Shown here one piece after another: positions 14,790 to 22,866 of a DNA stretch of 23,275 nucleotides; the stretch's first letter is position 1, and each line of letters opens with the position of its first letter. This DNA comes from Desulfobacterales bacterium. Its GTDB lineage: Bacteria; Desulfobacterota; Desulfobacteria; Desulfobacterales; RPRI01. A program made the translations under genes and the position numbers. The notes beneath the pieces were generated by a model. The model was not told the origin of the DNA. It saw only the letters and a list, made by a program, of their open reading frames with translations, and did no database searches. The stretch covers positions 1-23,275 of the forward strand of contig JAGVOC010000149.1 in the NCBI GenBank assembly GCA_020052975.1, read 5' to 3'.

Positions 14790-17336
14790 ATGATAAGATC
14801 TCTATCCATATTCAGACATAAGTTCCGCCGGACATCGGAAAGTTCTGAGATGATCAGGTCTTTATTTTCGAAATTCCAGATGATCCTCGACATGAATACA
14901 AAAATTCTCGAAAAAATGGTTGTGATCGAACGCATGCTGGGAGGTGAGTACATCTTCGATAAAGCCTTTCTGGAGAGCTCTGTAAGCGAAGTGAGCCCTT
15001 TGGTTTACCAGGTTGTTTACAGCCTCAATGCTATGACGGAAAACAAGTTTTCAGATCTCTTCGACAATTTCCAGACTGTAAAGGGCTACCTGGAAGATAT
15101 TTTAGCCGGGGGACTGGGCCCGTATGCCGACAGGCTTACACTGCCCTATTCGGCAATCCGCATGGAAATGCAACCTCTTGTCGGACTCCTTAGCACAGGT
15201 CTTGCTGAATTGGGTCATCATATGGGTCTCAACGCGCCGGACGGCTTCGCAGTCACTACGACAGGTGTCGGTATGTTCATGCACGATAATGATCTCCTTA
15301 ACAAAATCAGACAGGTTGCGCCAGGGCCATGGTCGCCTGCCAAACAGAATCAGATAAGAGCCATTTTAAAGAGCGCCGGGATTCGGGAGGAACTGAAGCA
15401 GGCTATATCGGATGAAACCCGGAGTTTATCGGAAAAAATCGGGAGGAATGCTTTGCTGGCGGTCACAGCCGGAACTGTCGGAAAAGAGGGGCCGGATCAT
15501 TTCGCAAGTATTTATAATGTTTCTCCAGACCTTATTCAGGAAGCATACAGGCAGAGCATAGCCGATTGCATGGCAAAAGTAACTGAAAACCATTCAGAGG
15601 AAGAAGAGGAAAAAGATATATCAATTGCCGTGGCCGTTCGCGCAATGATCCGCACCAGAATTTCCGGGATAGTCTGCACACTTGATCCGGTGCATGTATC
15701 TAGGCAGATGGCAAGGATTACCATCGCCGCGGAAGATACTCTTTCTGAAGGTAATGATGCCGGAAAACGTGCTGAATCTTTCCTGGTGCAAAGATTTTAT
15801 CCGTTTGACCCTGTTGAATCGATTATACGGCCAAAAGCGGCAGGCAAAATACTGCCTGACCGCAAACGGAGCCTGTCGGTTTTGCCCGGGGGCCTGCGCC
15901 GGGGATCTTCTCTGATCCGCAAAGAGAATCTCATATCCATAGTCGAGTCGGCAATGGCTGTTGAGCGAACCTTCGGAAAACCCCAGATAGTCCATTGGGC
16001 TGAGGAAGAAACAGGCCGGATAATTATTATGGGAATTGAGCCTCTTTCCGCGCCTCTTCATGATGATATCTCCATAGATGAATTGAATGAGCAGATTGGG
16101 AAAGCCGTCCTGTTGCTGAAAGGAGGAGAAACCGCACAAACGGGAGTTGCTACTGGCAGGGTGGTGCATGTCACGGAAGATTACAACCATGATTCATTTC
16201 CGCCAGGTGCGATAGCAGTTGCCCGCAAAGCAAGCCCGAATCTCAGTCCGGTGCTTCGCAGCGCTGCAGGGCTTATTACTGAAACCGGATCCCCTGTCGG
16301 ACATCTGGCAACGATAGCCAGAGAAATCCGCATCCCCGCCATTGTGGGCGCCGGTCATGCGCTGGAGCTGCTGAAAGAAGGAATGGTGGTCACCATGGAT
16401 GCCGGAGACGGCAAAATCTACCAGGGAGTTCTCGAACTTCTTGTCCGATACCGTTCATCCGGTGTTGAGCTCTATCCTACCGATCCTGAATATATCACAC
16501 TGCGTCAGTTGCTTCGCTGGATTACCCCACTGAATCTGACTGATCCCGATTCTTCCGATTTCAAAGCCGGCAATTGCCGAACCTTCCATGACATCATCCA
16601 TTTTGCTCATGAAATGGCAGTTGAAGAGCTGTTAGATATTCAATCAAGACACAAGGAACTTAAGGGGATCGTAACCCGGCGACTGGCGCTCAACATTCCC
16701 ATTGATATCCGGGTATTGGATATTGGAAACGGTCTCTCCGGTTCAGAGAGAGAAGTGCTGCAGACAGGAAATATATCTTCCCTGCCGTTTAAAGCCTTTC
16801 TGCGGGGCATTACAATGGAAGAAATGTGGGATCAGCGTCCCAGCTCGATCGGCCTGCGGGAAATCTTCTCCGGCATGGACAGAACCTATGCCGCTTTCAC
16901 TAACCAGCCGGAATATTCAGGGCAAAATCTGGCAATTGTAGCAGAGAATTATCTCAACCTGACACTGCGTCTCGGTTACCATTTCAACGTCATTAACGCC
17001 TATCTTTCCGAAAATCAGAACAAGAACTTCATTTACTTTCGCTTTGTCGGCGGATTTGCCTATGCCGACAGGCGCGAGCGCAGGGCAGAACTTATCGCTG
17101 CCATTCTGGAAAATATTGATTTTAAAGTTACCGTTGAAGGGGATCTGGTGATCGGCAAGCTCAAAACAGCTGACCGCGCACATATGGAATCGGCCTTGCT
17201 CAGTCTCGGTGAATTGACCGGTTTCACCCGCCAGCTCGACATCAGAATGGAGTCTGAAAATGATGTTGAAGAGTTTATAAGGCTTTTTACTGAAAGAACC
17301 AGGAATACTGTCATGCATGATAGAATCAAAGGATAG
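14790..17336 (+). CDS. PEP-synthase-like paralog 2: degenerate ATP-grasp, phosphohistidine domain, novel C-terminal domain
   Basis: Protein of 848 residues with the same layout as paralog 1. A helical N-terminus (about 25-105, FQMILDMN at 29-36, GEYIFD at 52-57) precedes a decayed ATP-grasp (about 125-420) recognisable from APDGFAVTT (149-157). The phosphate-binding SVRSSAxxED is replaced by LLAVTAGTVG (222-231), and the terminal Q-x-R-P by MGIEP (414-418). It also carries an acidic stretch at 269-275. The phosphohistidine domain (about 445-550) has TGVATGRV (451-458) and H505 in SPVGHLATIARE. The C-terminal domain carries LNLTDP (581-586), CRTFHDIIHFAHE (596-608) and NLTLRLGYHF. No clear ribosome site precedes the ATG at 14790, so translation may depend on coupling to the receiver gene 6 bases upstream. 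An internal ATG at 14850 is an alternative start. It probably cannot bind ATP in the usual way but should accept a phosphoryl group on H505. Confidence 0.85.
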   Translation: MIRSLSIFRHKFRRTSESSEMIRSLFSKFQMILDMNTKILEKMVVIERMLGGEYIFDKAFLESSVSEVSPLVYQVVYSLNAMTENKFSDLFDNFQTVKGYLEDILAGGLGPYADRLTLPYSAIRMEMQPLVGLLSTGLAELGHHMGLNAPDGFAVTTTGVGMFMHDNDLLNKIRQVAPGPWSPAKQNQIRAILKSAGIREELKQAISDETRSLSEKIGRNALLAVTAGTVGKEGPDHFASIYNVSPDLIQEAYRQSIADCMAKVTENHSEEEEEKDISIAVAVRAMIRTRISGIVCTLDPVHVSRQMARITIAAEDTLSEGNDAGKRAESFLVQRFYPFDPVESIIRPKAAGKILPDRKRSLSVLPGGLRRGSSLIRKENLISIVESAMAVERTFGKPQIVHWAEEETGRIIIMGIEPLSAPLHDDISIDELNEQIGKAVLLLKGGETAQTGVATGRVVHVTEDYNHDSFPPGAIAVARKASPNLSPVLRSAAGLITETGSPVGHLATIAREIRIPAIVGAGHALELLKEGMVVTMDAGDGKIYQGVLELLVRYRSSGVELYPTDPEYITLRQLLRWITPLNLTDPDSSDFKAGNCRTFHDIIHFAHEMAVEELLDIQSRHKELKGIVTRRLALNIPIDIRVLDIGNGLSGSEREVLQTGNISSLPFKAFLRGITMEEMWDQRPSSIGLREIFSGMDRTYAAFTNQPEYSGQNLAIVAENYLNLTLRLGYHFNVINAYLSENQNKNFIYFRFVGGFAYADRRERRAELIAAILENIDFKVTVEGDLVIGKLKTADRAHMESALLSLGELTGFTRQLDIRMESENDVEEFIRLFTERTRNTVMHDRIKG

Positions 17337-17344
17337 AGTCTGAT

Positions 17345-19969
17345 ATGTTGGGATTGATCAGTAAATATTGGGGAAAATATCAGGCCATTAAGCTTCGTAA
17401 GGCGGAGAAAATCATTCGTGACCTGAAAATTCGTTACCATACTTTTCGTATTCTCCTTATAAATAACGAGCGGGCTCTGAAAATACTGAACGAAATCGAT
17501 TTAAGACTTAAAAGGAAAAACCGGTTTTGGCAGGATTTGGGAAATCAGACTGACGAGCTCCTTGGAATAAGTTACGAGCTTGTTGACGGTCTGAACCGCC
17601 TGAGTGACAATAAATATTTGCAGCTCTATGAATTGCACAAAAGGCTCAGCGAATCTATCCGGGAAGCGCTTCCTGAAGTATCCCGGAAATCAGGCGAAGG
17701 CCCTTATTGCCTGTTTCTCGATGAAATCACGCCGGATATGAAAAAATTGGTTGGAGGCAAGGCCGGCTCCCTGTCCGATTTAAGAAGAATCTCCATACCG
17801 GTTCCAAATGGTTTCGTCATCACAGTTTGGGCATGCCAGGAGTTTCTTCGGGCAAATGAACTTGAAAAGCCTGTCCGCCAGCGCCTCCGAAAGCTCGAGG
17901 CCGATGAACGTTTTCTCGGAGATCTTGAGGAGATTGTCAGGGAAATCCGTGAAATGATACTTTTCGGAAAATTGACAATCGAACTGGAGAAAGCCTTCAG
18001 GAGCGCGTATGTCAGACTGGTAGGACCTCAACAGGAATCCATCTCTGTCCGAAGCAGCGCCGGTGTCGAAGACCAGACTGCACATTCCTTCGCCGGGCAG
18101 TTCAAAACCGTTCTGAATGTTACCTCCTTTGAGGGTCTGGTTGAGGCTTTCAAAGAGGTTTTGGCAAGCAATTTTAACGCAAGGAGCATTATTTACAGAT
18201 CACACGCCGGCCTCCCTTTGACCGATTTTGATATGGCTGCTTTATGCCAGATCATTGTAAAAGCCAGAACTGCCGGAGTTCTTTTTACGGTCGATCCTGC
18301 TGTTCGGGAAAGTGAACGAATGCTTGTAAGCGCGGTTGCCGGACTTGGGAGTCTGGCTGTCGGCGGTGAAGTTCCTGCGGACCTTTATCATCCGTTGCGT
18401 TCGGCAAAAGAAACCGAAATTCCGGCTGAAATCGTTGAGAAAGCATACAAAGAAGTATGCTTTTCCGGAGGGGGGATACACAGGGTCGAAGTTCCGGCTG
18501 CAGAAAGATTTAAGCCTTTGCTTTCCCGGGAAGAAATCCATGGTTTAGCGGACTTGGGCCTCATTATTGAAAGCTTCACAGGGAAACCGCAGGACATCGA
18601 ATGGGCTCTGACCGAAGAAGGAATGATTTACATCCTGCAATCCCGACCTTTCAGGCTTAGCCCGAAGGTATCCGGAGCTCCGGAAACTCCACAGGGCGAA
18701 ATTCTTTTCCATGGAGGAGTCACATCCTCTTCAGGGAGGAGCATCGGAAAAGCAAAAATAATTCATTCATCGAAAGATCTTGAAGGACTTGAATCGGGAC
18801 CTGTAATAGCCGTTCTTCACCAAAGCCTTGTAGAGGCTGCCCGCAGTATGCATTATTTCAGCGGCATTGTTGTCGATAAAGGTAACCCTGCCGATCATCT
18901 TTCCAATTTAGCCAGAGAATACGGAATTCCCATGCTAACCCGCACAGAGAAGGCTACCCATATCCTTCAGAATGATCAGTGGATTGTTCTTGACGCCGAC
19001 CGGAGCACAATATTGAAGGTGCCCCAGGAGGCCCTGCACGGCCTGCAGGAGACAAAAAGATTAAGTCAGTCCCTGGAAATATCCGAAGAAGAGGTTCTTT
19101 CCGATCCATCTCAATTACAACAATTGCGGGACTTTCTTGTCCGCCTGAACCTGACCGACGCCTATGGGCCTGCTTTTTCCATATGGGAATGCCGGTCGCT
19201 TCATGACCTTATCCGCTATGTCCATGAGATGGCCGTCATGACAATGTTCAATGCAGGAGACATGGTCATGGAAGAGGCCGGAAATTTCATTCACAGGCTG
19301 GATGGAGAAATAAATTTTCATTTTCTGATCATTGATATGGGCGGCGGACTTTCACCGGGCAGACATAATATGAAGATTAATCCGGAAGAGATTCTATCCA
19401 CCCCTTTGCTTGCATTGTGGGAAGGAGCCTCCACTCCCGGACTTAGATGGAATGTTCCGCCGCCAGCCCAGTCTATTTCAGGATTATTCGGCAGAAGCCT
19501 CACGGACGGGCGCAGCCTCCGTCCGGTCGGAAACTGCAACTATGCGCTGATCGCCAGAGACTACCTTAATCTGAACGCCCGTTTGGAATTTCATTTTACA
19601 ATGATTGACACTGTGTGCGGCCGGAATCCGAAAGACAATTATATCCGGTTCCGGTTCAAGGGAGGCGGAACAACTCAGGTTCAAAGAGAGCGGCGCGCCA
19701 GGTTCATAGCCGAAGTGCTGGAAGTTCACGATTTTTTCACGGATCGCAGGGGAGACCTTGTAACCGGAACGATCATGGAAATGACACAAAACTCCGTGGA
19801 AAAAAGGCTTGTAATGCTGGGACGGCTCCTTGGTTTCAGCCGCCTCATGGATGCAATGATGCATAACGACGAATCACCGCAGCTTCTGACTCGGGCCTTT
19901 CTTAGCGGAAATTACAGTCTCGAAGGCATTCATCCGGAACAGAATGAGGGCAAAATAATTCAGGCATGA
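17345..19969 (+). CDS. PEP-synthase-like paralog 3: intact ATP-grasp signatures, phosphohistidine domain, novel C-terminal domain
   Basis: Protein of 874 residues and the only paralog with a complete ATP-grasp: GGKAGSL (137-143), IPVPNGFVIT (151-160), SVRSSAGVED (234-243), SFAGQFKT (248-255), GVLFTVDP (311-318), DIEWAL (417-422) and ILQSRP (430-435). The phosphohistidine domain (about 450-560) has H518 in ADHLSNLAREYGIP, where the usual G-G-R-T-S/C before His reads G-N-P-A-D. The helical N-terminus (about 20-110) resembles the siblings only loosely. The C-terminal domain keeps LNLTDA (601-606), CRSLHDLIRYVHE (616-628) and NLNARLEFHF. The PEP/pyruvate barrel, with its catalytic Cys, is absent. 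I infer that this protein phosphorylates its own H518 from ATP and could serve as donor for the other two. The stop overlaps the convergent phosphatase gene by 10 bases. GGATAGAG lies shortly before the ATG. Confidence 0.87.
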   Translation: MLGLISKYWGKYQAIKLRKAEKIIRDLKIRYHTFRILLINNERALKILNEIDLRLKRKNRFWQDLGNQTDELLGISYELVDGLNRLSDNKYLQLYELHKRLSESIREALPEVSRKSGEGPYCLFLDEITPDMKKLVGGKAGSLSDLRRISIPVPNGFVITVWACQEFLRANELEKPVRQRLRKLEADERFLGDLEEIVREIREMILFGKLTIELEKAFRSAYVRLVGPQQESISVRSSAGVEDQTAHSFAGQFKTVLNVTSFEGLVEAFKEVLASNFNARSIIYRSHAGLPLTDFDMAALCQIIVKARTAGVLFTVDPAVRESERMLVSAVAGLGSLAVGGEVPADLYHPLRSAKETEIPAEIVEKAYKEVCFSGGGIHRVEVPAAERFKPLLSREEIHGLADLGLIIESFTGKPQDIEWALTEEGMIYILQSRPFRLSPKVSGAPETPQGEILFHGGVTSSSGRSIGKAKIIHSSKDLEGLESGPVIAVLHQSLVEAARSMHYFSGIVVDKGNPADHLSNLAREYGIPMLTRTEKATHILQNDQWIVLDADRSTILKVPQEALHGLQETKRLSQSLEISEEEVLSDPSQLQQLRDFLVRLNLTDAYGPAFSIWECRSLHDLIRYVHEMAVMTMFNAGDMVMEEAGNFIHRLDGEINFHFLIIDMGGGLSPGRHNMKINPEEILSTPLLALWEGASTPGLRWNVPPPAQSISGLFGRSLTDGRSLRPVGNCNYALIARDYLNLNARLEFHFTMIDTVCGRNPKDNYIRFRFKGGGTTQVQRERRARFIAEVLEVHDFFTDRRGDLVTGTIMEMTQNSVEKRLVMLGRLLGFSRLMDAMMHNDESPQLLTRAFLSGNYSLEGIHPEQNEGKIIQA

Positions 19970-20631
19970 AAAAAGGTGAGATCAGGAAGCATAACCGCGG
20001 TCAGCATGTTTCCATGAGCTGCCCCTGTGTCGATTCCGATTCTGCCGGGAGCAACAAAGGGCATTTCAAATGGAGTATGCCCAAACACAACCGTAAGGCC
20101 CTGTTCCGGTTCACACTCTAAAAAGGGGTCCCGCACCGTCAGCAGCCGGTCGAGCGAGCATCCCTCCGGATCCTCGCCGGGAATCACACCTGCATGAATG
20201 AAAAGATACTCCCCTGTTCTATAGTATGGAAGCAGTCCGTTTATGAAATCGCGATGACCGGTCGGCAAAAAACTTAGGTCGGACAGTGTTTTAAAATCGG
20301 CGCTTGAGTAGCTTTTCAGGGTCGGTTCAACGTCCATTGAGCGTAAGAGCCAAAGGTACTCCTGATCTTTGGTTTGGGCATACTGCAAAAGGGCATGCTC
20401 GTGGTTACCCTTAAGAAAAAGCACATTTTCACACTGCTGCTCAAGTTTAAGAAGATAATCTATGACTTCTCTTGATTGAGGCCCGCGGTTAATGTAGTCG
20501 CCTATAAAGATGAGCATATCGGAGTGCCGGTCAAACGGAAGCCTGTCGATCAGGCTTACAAGTTTTTCATAGCAGCCGTGGATATCCCCAACCGCAAATA
20601 TTTTACTTTTATCCTCTTCCGTTCTTTCCAT
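19960..20631 (-). CDS. PPP-family metallophosphatase (lambda/PrpE-like Ser/Thr phosphatase)
   Basis: Cytoplasmic phosphoesterase of 223 residues, a normal length for bacterial PPP enzymes. Metal and phosphate motifs are in order: GDIHG (15-19), GDYINRG (44-50), GNHEHA (75-80), FIHAG (about 144-148) and VFGHTPF, with a final GIDTGA segment. The second motif has Asn where GDxVDRG normally has the second Asp; the metal-binding first Asp and the Arg are kept, so activity is expected. AAAAGG lies about 9 bases before the ATG. It is convergent with paralog 3 and the coding ends overlap by 10 bases. Phosphatases of this family act on Ser/Thr phosphate, and some (lambda phosphatase) on phosphohistidine, so it may oppose the neighbouring phosphohistidine proteins. 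That link rests only on position. Confidence 0.9.
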   Translation of the reverse strand: MERTEEDKSKIFAVGDIHGCYEKLVSLIDRLPFDRHSDMLIFIGDYINRGPQSREVIDYLLKLEQQCENVLFLKGNHEHALLQYAQTKDQEYLWLLRSMDVEPTLKSYSSADFKTLSDLSFLPTGHRDFINGLLPYYRTGEYLFIHAGVIPGEDPEGCSLDRLLTVRDPFLECEPEQGLTVVFGHTPFEMPFVAPGRIGIDTGAAHGNMLTAVMLPDLTFFHA

Positions 20632-20904
20632 ATGCTAAAGCCTTTTTTCCGGTTTTTAAAGCAAGTGTGCCCTTGTCTTTTCCATGGTAATTTACTGATA
20701 CTCAGCTCCGGAATAACTGGTGTGAGGCTTTCCGGCAATGCCCATAATATAACAAAAAAGTGTTCCGGCATCAATACTTGTTTGCTTATGCCTGGCTTAT
20801 GAAGCAACTGGTAATCAATATACTGATTCTTGTTTTCCATAGAATATACGCTTTGCCCTTCTGAAAGGCGGAAAGGAGTGTAATTACAAAGCAGTTTCAG
20901 AGTG
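20632..20904. other. Intergenic gap, no feature supported
   Basis: About 270 bases between two minus-strand genes. A 94-codon open frame overlaps the phosphatase start in another frame and has no family features. A short dyad, GCCCTTCTGAAAGGC near 20850, lacks a T-run. The phosphatase promoter should lie here, but no convincing hexamer pair was seen. Confidence 0.4.
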
Positions 20905-21819
20905 TTACAAAGGCTTTCTCCCTTCTATAAATCCCGGCTTCCCGAATGCGGGCTCAGGGTAGGTGTAAAATCCCTTTCCGCTTTTCACACCCAGATGCCC
21001 CTCGTCCACATACTGCTTCAGAAATGCCGCATTGGCAAGGGACTGCGGATCTTTGGTCTTATTGGCCCAGTAATCGGTGACCTTCCAAGCAGTATCAAGG
21101 CCGATACTGTCCATTATCCCGAATGGCCCCGCAACGGTATGCATAACTCCCATCCAGGCACGGTCGATCTCTTCTGCCGTTGCCACATTATTCGCGGCAA
21201 GAGTTTGAGCCGATTTAAACAATTCCATGAGCATGGCATTGAATACATATCCGAAATTTTCCTTTTTAAGCATGATGGGCACCTGACCTATCCGTTCGGC
21301 AAAGGCTTTTATCAGCCCGACGGTTTCTTCTGAAGTGCCCGGATGAGGCATGATATCGACAATACTGGTTACGCGGACGTCGTGAAAATGAAAGGCTGCA
21401 AATTTTTCGGGCCGGCCTGTCGCTTCAGCAAACATAGAGGGTATCAGTGACGATGTATTTGTAGTAAAAACCGTATGAACCGGGCAGATTTTATTAAACT
21501 GAGCAAAAACACGGCCTTTCAGAACCGGATCTTCAGGCACTGATTCACTGACAAAGTCTGAATTTCTGCCTGCTTTTTCTGCATCGTATTCCATTTTAAC
21601 TCTTTTCAGCGAAGCATGGGCGCTTTCTTCAGTCAACCGCCCGGCAGTCATATATGTTTTGGCCAACTTGCCTATTCTGTCCTTTGCCTTTTCAAGCGCA
21701 CCCTGCCCCACATCATAAAATATCACATCGTATCCGCTCACGGCACACTGAAAGCCGATCTGTTGCCCCATGTTTCCGGCTCCGATAATTAATACCTGCC
21801 TGACATCATCAATATTCAT
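20905..21819 (-). CDS. 3-hydroxyacyl-CoA dehydrogenase, variant active-site motif
   Basis: NAD-dependent dehydrogenase of 304 residues, the size of short-chain 3-hydroxybutyryl-CoA dehydrogenases. The Rossmann domain starts with VLIIGAGNMGQQIG (9-22). The helical C-terminal dimerisation domain runs from about 185, with EEIDRAW, GPFGIMDSIGLD and GVKSGKGFYTYP. The start at 21819 is favoured by AGGAG 7 bases upstream; the ATG at 21837 would add six residues and overlap that ribosome site. The reaction is oxidation of 3-hydroxyacyl-CoA to 3-ketoacyl-CoA in beta-oxidation or butyrate-type metabolism. Oddly, the usual HFFNP segment reads HFHDV (144-148), and the following LVE reads IVD (153-155), so the catalytic His-Glu pair may be His-Asp. 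This may be a subfamily with a different substrate. Confidence 0.88.
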   Translation of the reverse strand: MNIDDVRQVLIIGAGNMGQQIGFQCAVSGYDVIFYDVGQGALEKAKDRIGKLAKTYMTAGRLTEESAHASLKRVKMEYDAEKAGRNSDFVSESVPEDPVLKGRVFAQFNKICPVHTVFTTNTSSLIPSMFAEATGRPEKFAAFHFHDVRVTSIVDIMPHPGTSEETVGLIKAFAERIGQVPIMLKKENFGYVFNAMLMELFKSAQTLAANNVATAEEIDRAWMGVMHTVAGPFGIMDSIGLDTAWKVTDYWANKTKDPQSLANAAFLKQYVDEGHLGVKSGKGFYTYPEPAFGKPGFIEGRKPL

Positions 21820-21868
21820 TTCATCACTCCTTTCCATATTCTCATGTCATTATAAAATTTACTTCCGT

Positions 21869-21905
21869 AAAAAGGCCGAGTTTCTCGATGCGGAAAAGGC
21901 TTTTT
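21869..21905 (-). terminator. Probable rho-independent terminator, possibly bidirectional
   Basis: AAAAAGGCC (21869-21877) and GGCTTTTT (21898-21905) can pair, with an inner GAG/CTC stem. Read on the minus strand the stem ends in a T-run and would stop transcription from the acyltransferase gene before the dehydrogenase. The plus strand also ends in TTTTT. The long, imperfect loop lowers confidence. Confidence 0.4.
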
Positions 21906-21956
21906 ATTATAGACGAAACATGACTGTCAACCGGTATCTTTTATAGGAAAGCAGCC

Positions 21957-21995
21957 GGGAGTCAGGAGCAAGGAGCCGGAAGTCGGAATCCTGAC
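21957..21995. repeat. Dyad repeat related to the 9287-9369 element
   Basis: GTCAGGA (21961-21967) and TCCTGAC (21989-21995) form a dyad with an AGGAGCCGGAAGTC-type interior. The wording GGGAGTCAGGAGC parallels the repeat between the divergent operons at 9287-9369, which supports a dispersed family of short intergenic repeats. It lies between two minus-strand genes. Confidence 0.5.
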
Positions 21996-22102
21996 CTGCG
22001 TTCATGCTCCGATGAGGAACGAAAAGGTGCTGTTCGGAGTTCGGCGAATAAAAAGCCGGATTTCAGTTTTCCCGGAATTAAACCGAGATGGAGGAGGAGC
22101 GT

Positions 22103-22765
22103 TTACGGAGTAATCAATTCTTCTGTCTTTTCTATACGCGCCGGATTTATGAAAACAGATTCTATTACACTATTCTTACCGCGCATATCGGCATAGTATG
22201 CTCTGATTTCTCTCATATCCGCCTCGATATCCCCGGTTGGAAAGTAAACAGGCCCAATCCCACCGACTTTTCTTTTATAGTCAAGAAATCCCAGAACAAT
22301 CGGAACCTTGGCCCCCTGTGATATATAATAAAATCCGGTTTTCCATTTCATGACTTTTTTCCGGGTTCCGGAAGGCGGAATTGTCAAAACCAGTTTTTCA
22401 CTTTTGGAAAATTTCTGAATCATCTGTTCAACTATATTATTTGATTTGGAACGGTCGACAGGAATTCCTCCCAGCCATCTGAAGAAATTTTTAAAAGGCT
22501 GGCGGAATATAGCCTCTTTTCCCATCCAGTAAATCTTGGCTTTAAAAGCAAAGGCTATGAATATTGTTATTGGAAAATCCCAATTGGAAGTATGGGGAGC
22601 TGCGATCAAAACAAATCTCGGAATATCCGGGAACCGGCCCTCAATGCGCCACCCCATTATTTTGAGGATAATCAGAGAAAGCCATCTCATAAGAGTTTTT
22701 ATTACAGGCGTATCAAATATAGTATGCTGCAATTTTTTTATACTCCTTGTATTCGACCTTTGCAT
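22103..22765 (-). CDS. PlsC-like 1-acyl-glycerol-3-phosphate acyltransferase-family protein
   Basis: Membrane-associated acyltransferase of 220 residues. A hydrophobic segment (about 23-40) is followed by block I, HTSNWD (58-63, catalytic H58 and D63), block II around KEAIFRQPF (83-91), GGIPVDRS (99-106) and block III, PPSGTRKK (130-137). Block III normally reads PEGTR, and here the Glu is Ser. The following KWKTGFYYIS is typical of a short bacterial subfamily of PlsC-like proteins. The family transfers acyl groups to lysophosphatidate or related alcohols at the inner membrane. The altered block III, which helps bind the phosphate, makes the acceptor uncertain. Only a weak GGGGTG precedes the ATG. 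No operon partner lies close by. Confidence 0.85.
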   Translation of the reverse strand: MQRSNTRSIKKLQHTIFDTPVIKTLMRWLSLIILKIMGWRIEGRFPDIPRFVLIAAPHTSNWDFPITIFIAFAFKAKIYWMGKEAIFRQPFKNFFRWLGGIPVDRSKSNNIVEQMIQKFSKSEKLVLTIPPSGTRKKVMKWKTGFYYISQGAKVPIVLGFLDYKRKVGGIGPVYFPTGDIEADMREIRAYYADMRGKNSVIESVFINPARIEKTEELITP

Positions 22766-22801
22766 AACACCCCATTTTGCCCGATTTATTTAAAGATTTG
22801 A

Positions 22802-22866
22802 TTTCTGGTCTCTTGTTTGTAGTTTCTGGTTTTTTCTTTTAACCAGGAACCAGTAACCATAAACCT
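22802..22866. repeat. Imperfect dyad of GTTTCTGGTT / AACCAGGAAC type
   Basis: GTTTCTGGTT (22822-22831) and AACCAGGAAC (22841-22850) pair at 9 of 10 positions around a T-rich loop. Flanking copies of TTTCTGGT and AACCAGT/AACCATAAACC extend the symmetry. This alternating CTGGTTTCTGG wording is typical of short dispersed repeats. It lies about 40 bases upstream of the acyltransferase ATG, so it may form part of its leader. Confidence 0.45.

Noticed and set aside
15621..16190. 189-codon minus-strand open frame
   Set aside because: It is antisense to PEP-synthase-like paralog 2, which has clear family motifs; this is a shadow frame.
11795..19969. Calling the three large genes ppsA (PEP synthase) or PPDK
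   Set aside because: They match only the ATP-grasp and phosphohistidine parts; the PEP/pyruvate barrel and its catalytic Cys region are absent, and two lack ATP-site residues.
20556..20840. 94-codon minus-strand frame upstream of the phosphatase
   Set aside because: It overlaps the phosphatase start in another frame, with no ribosome site and no recognisable domain.
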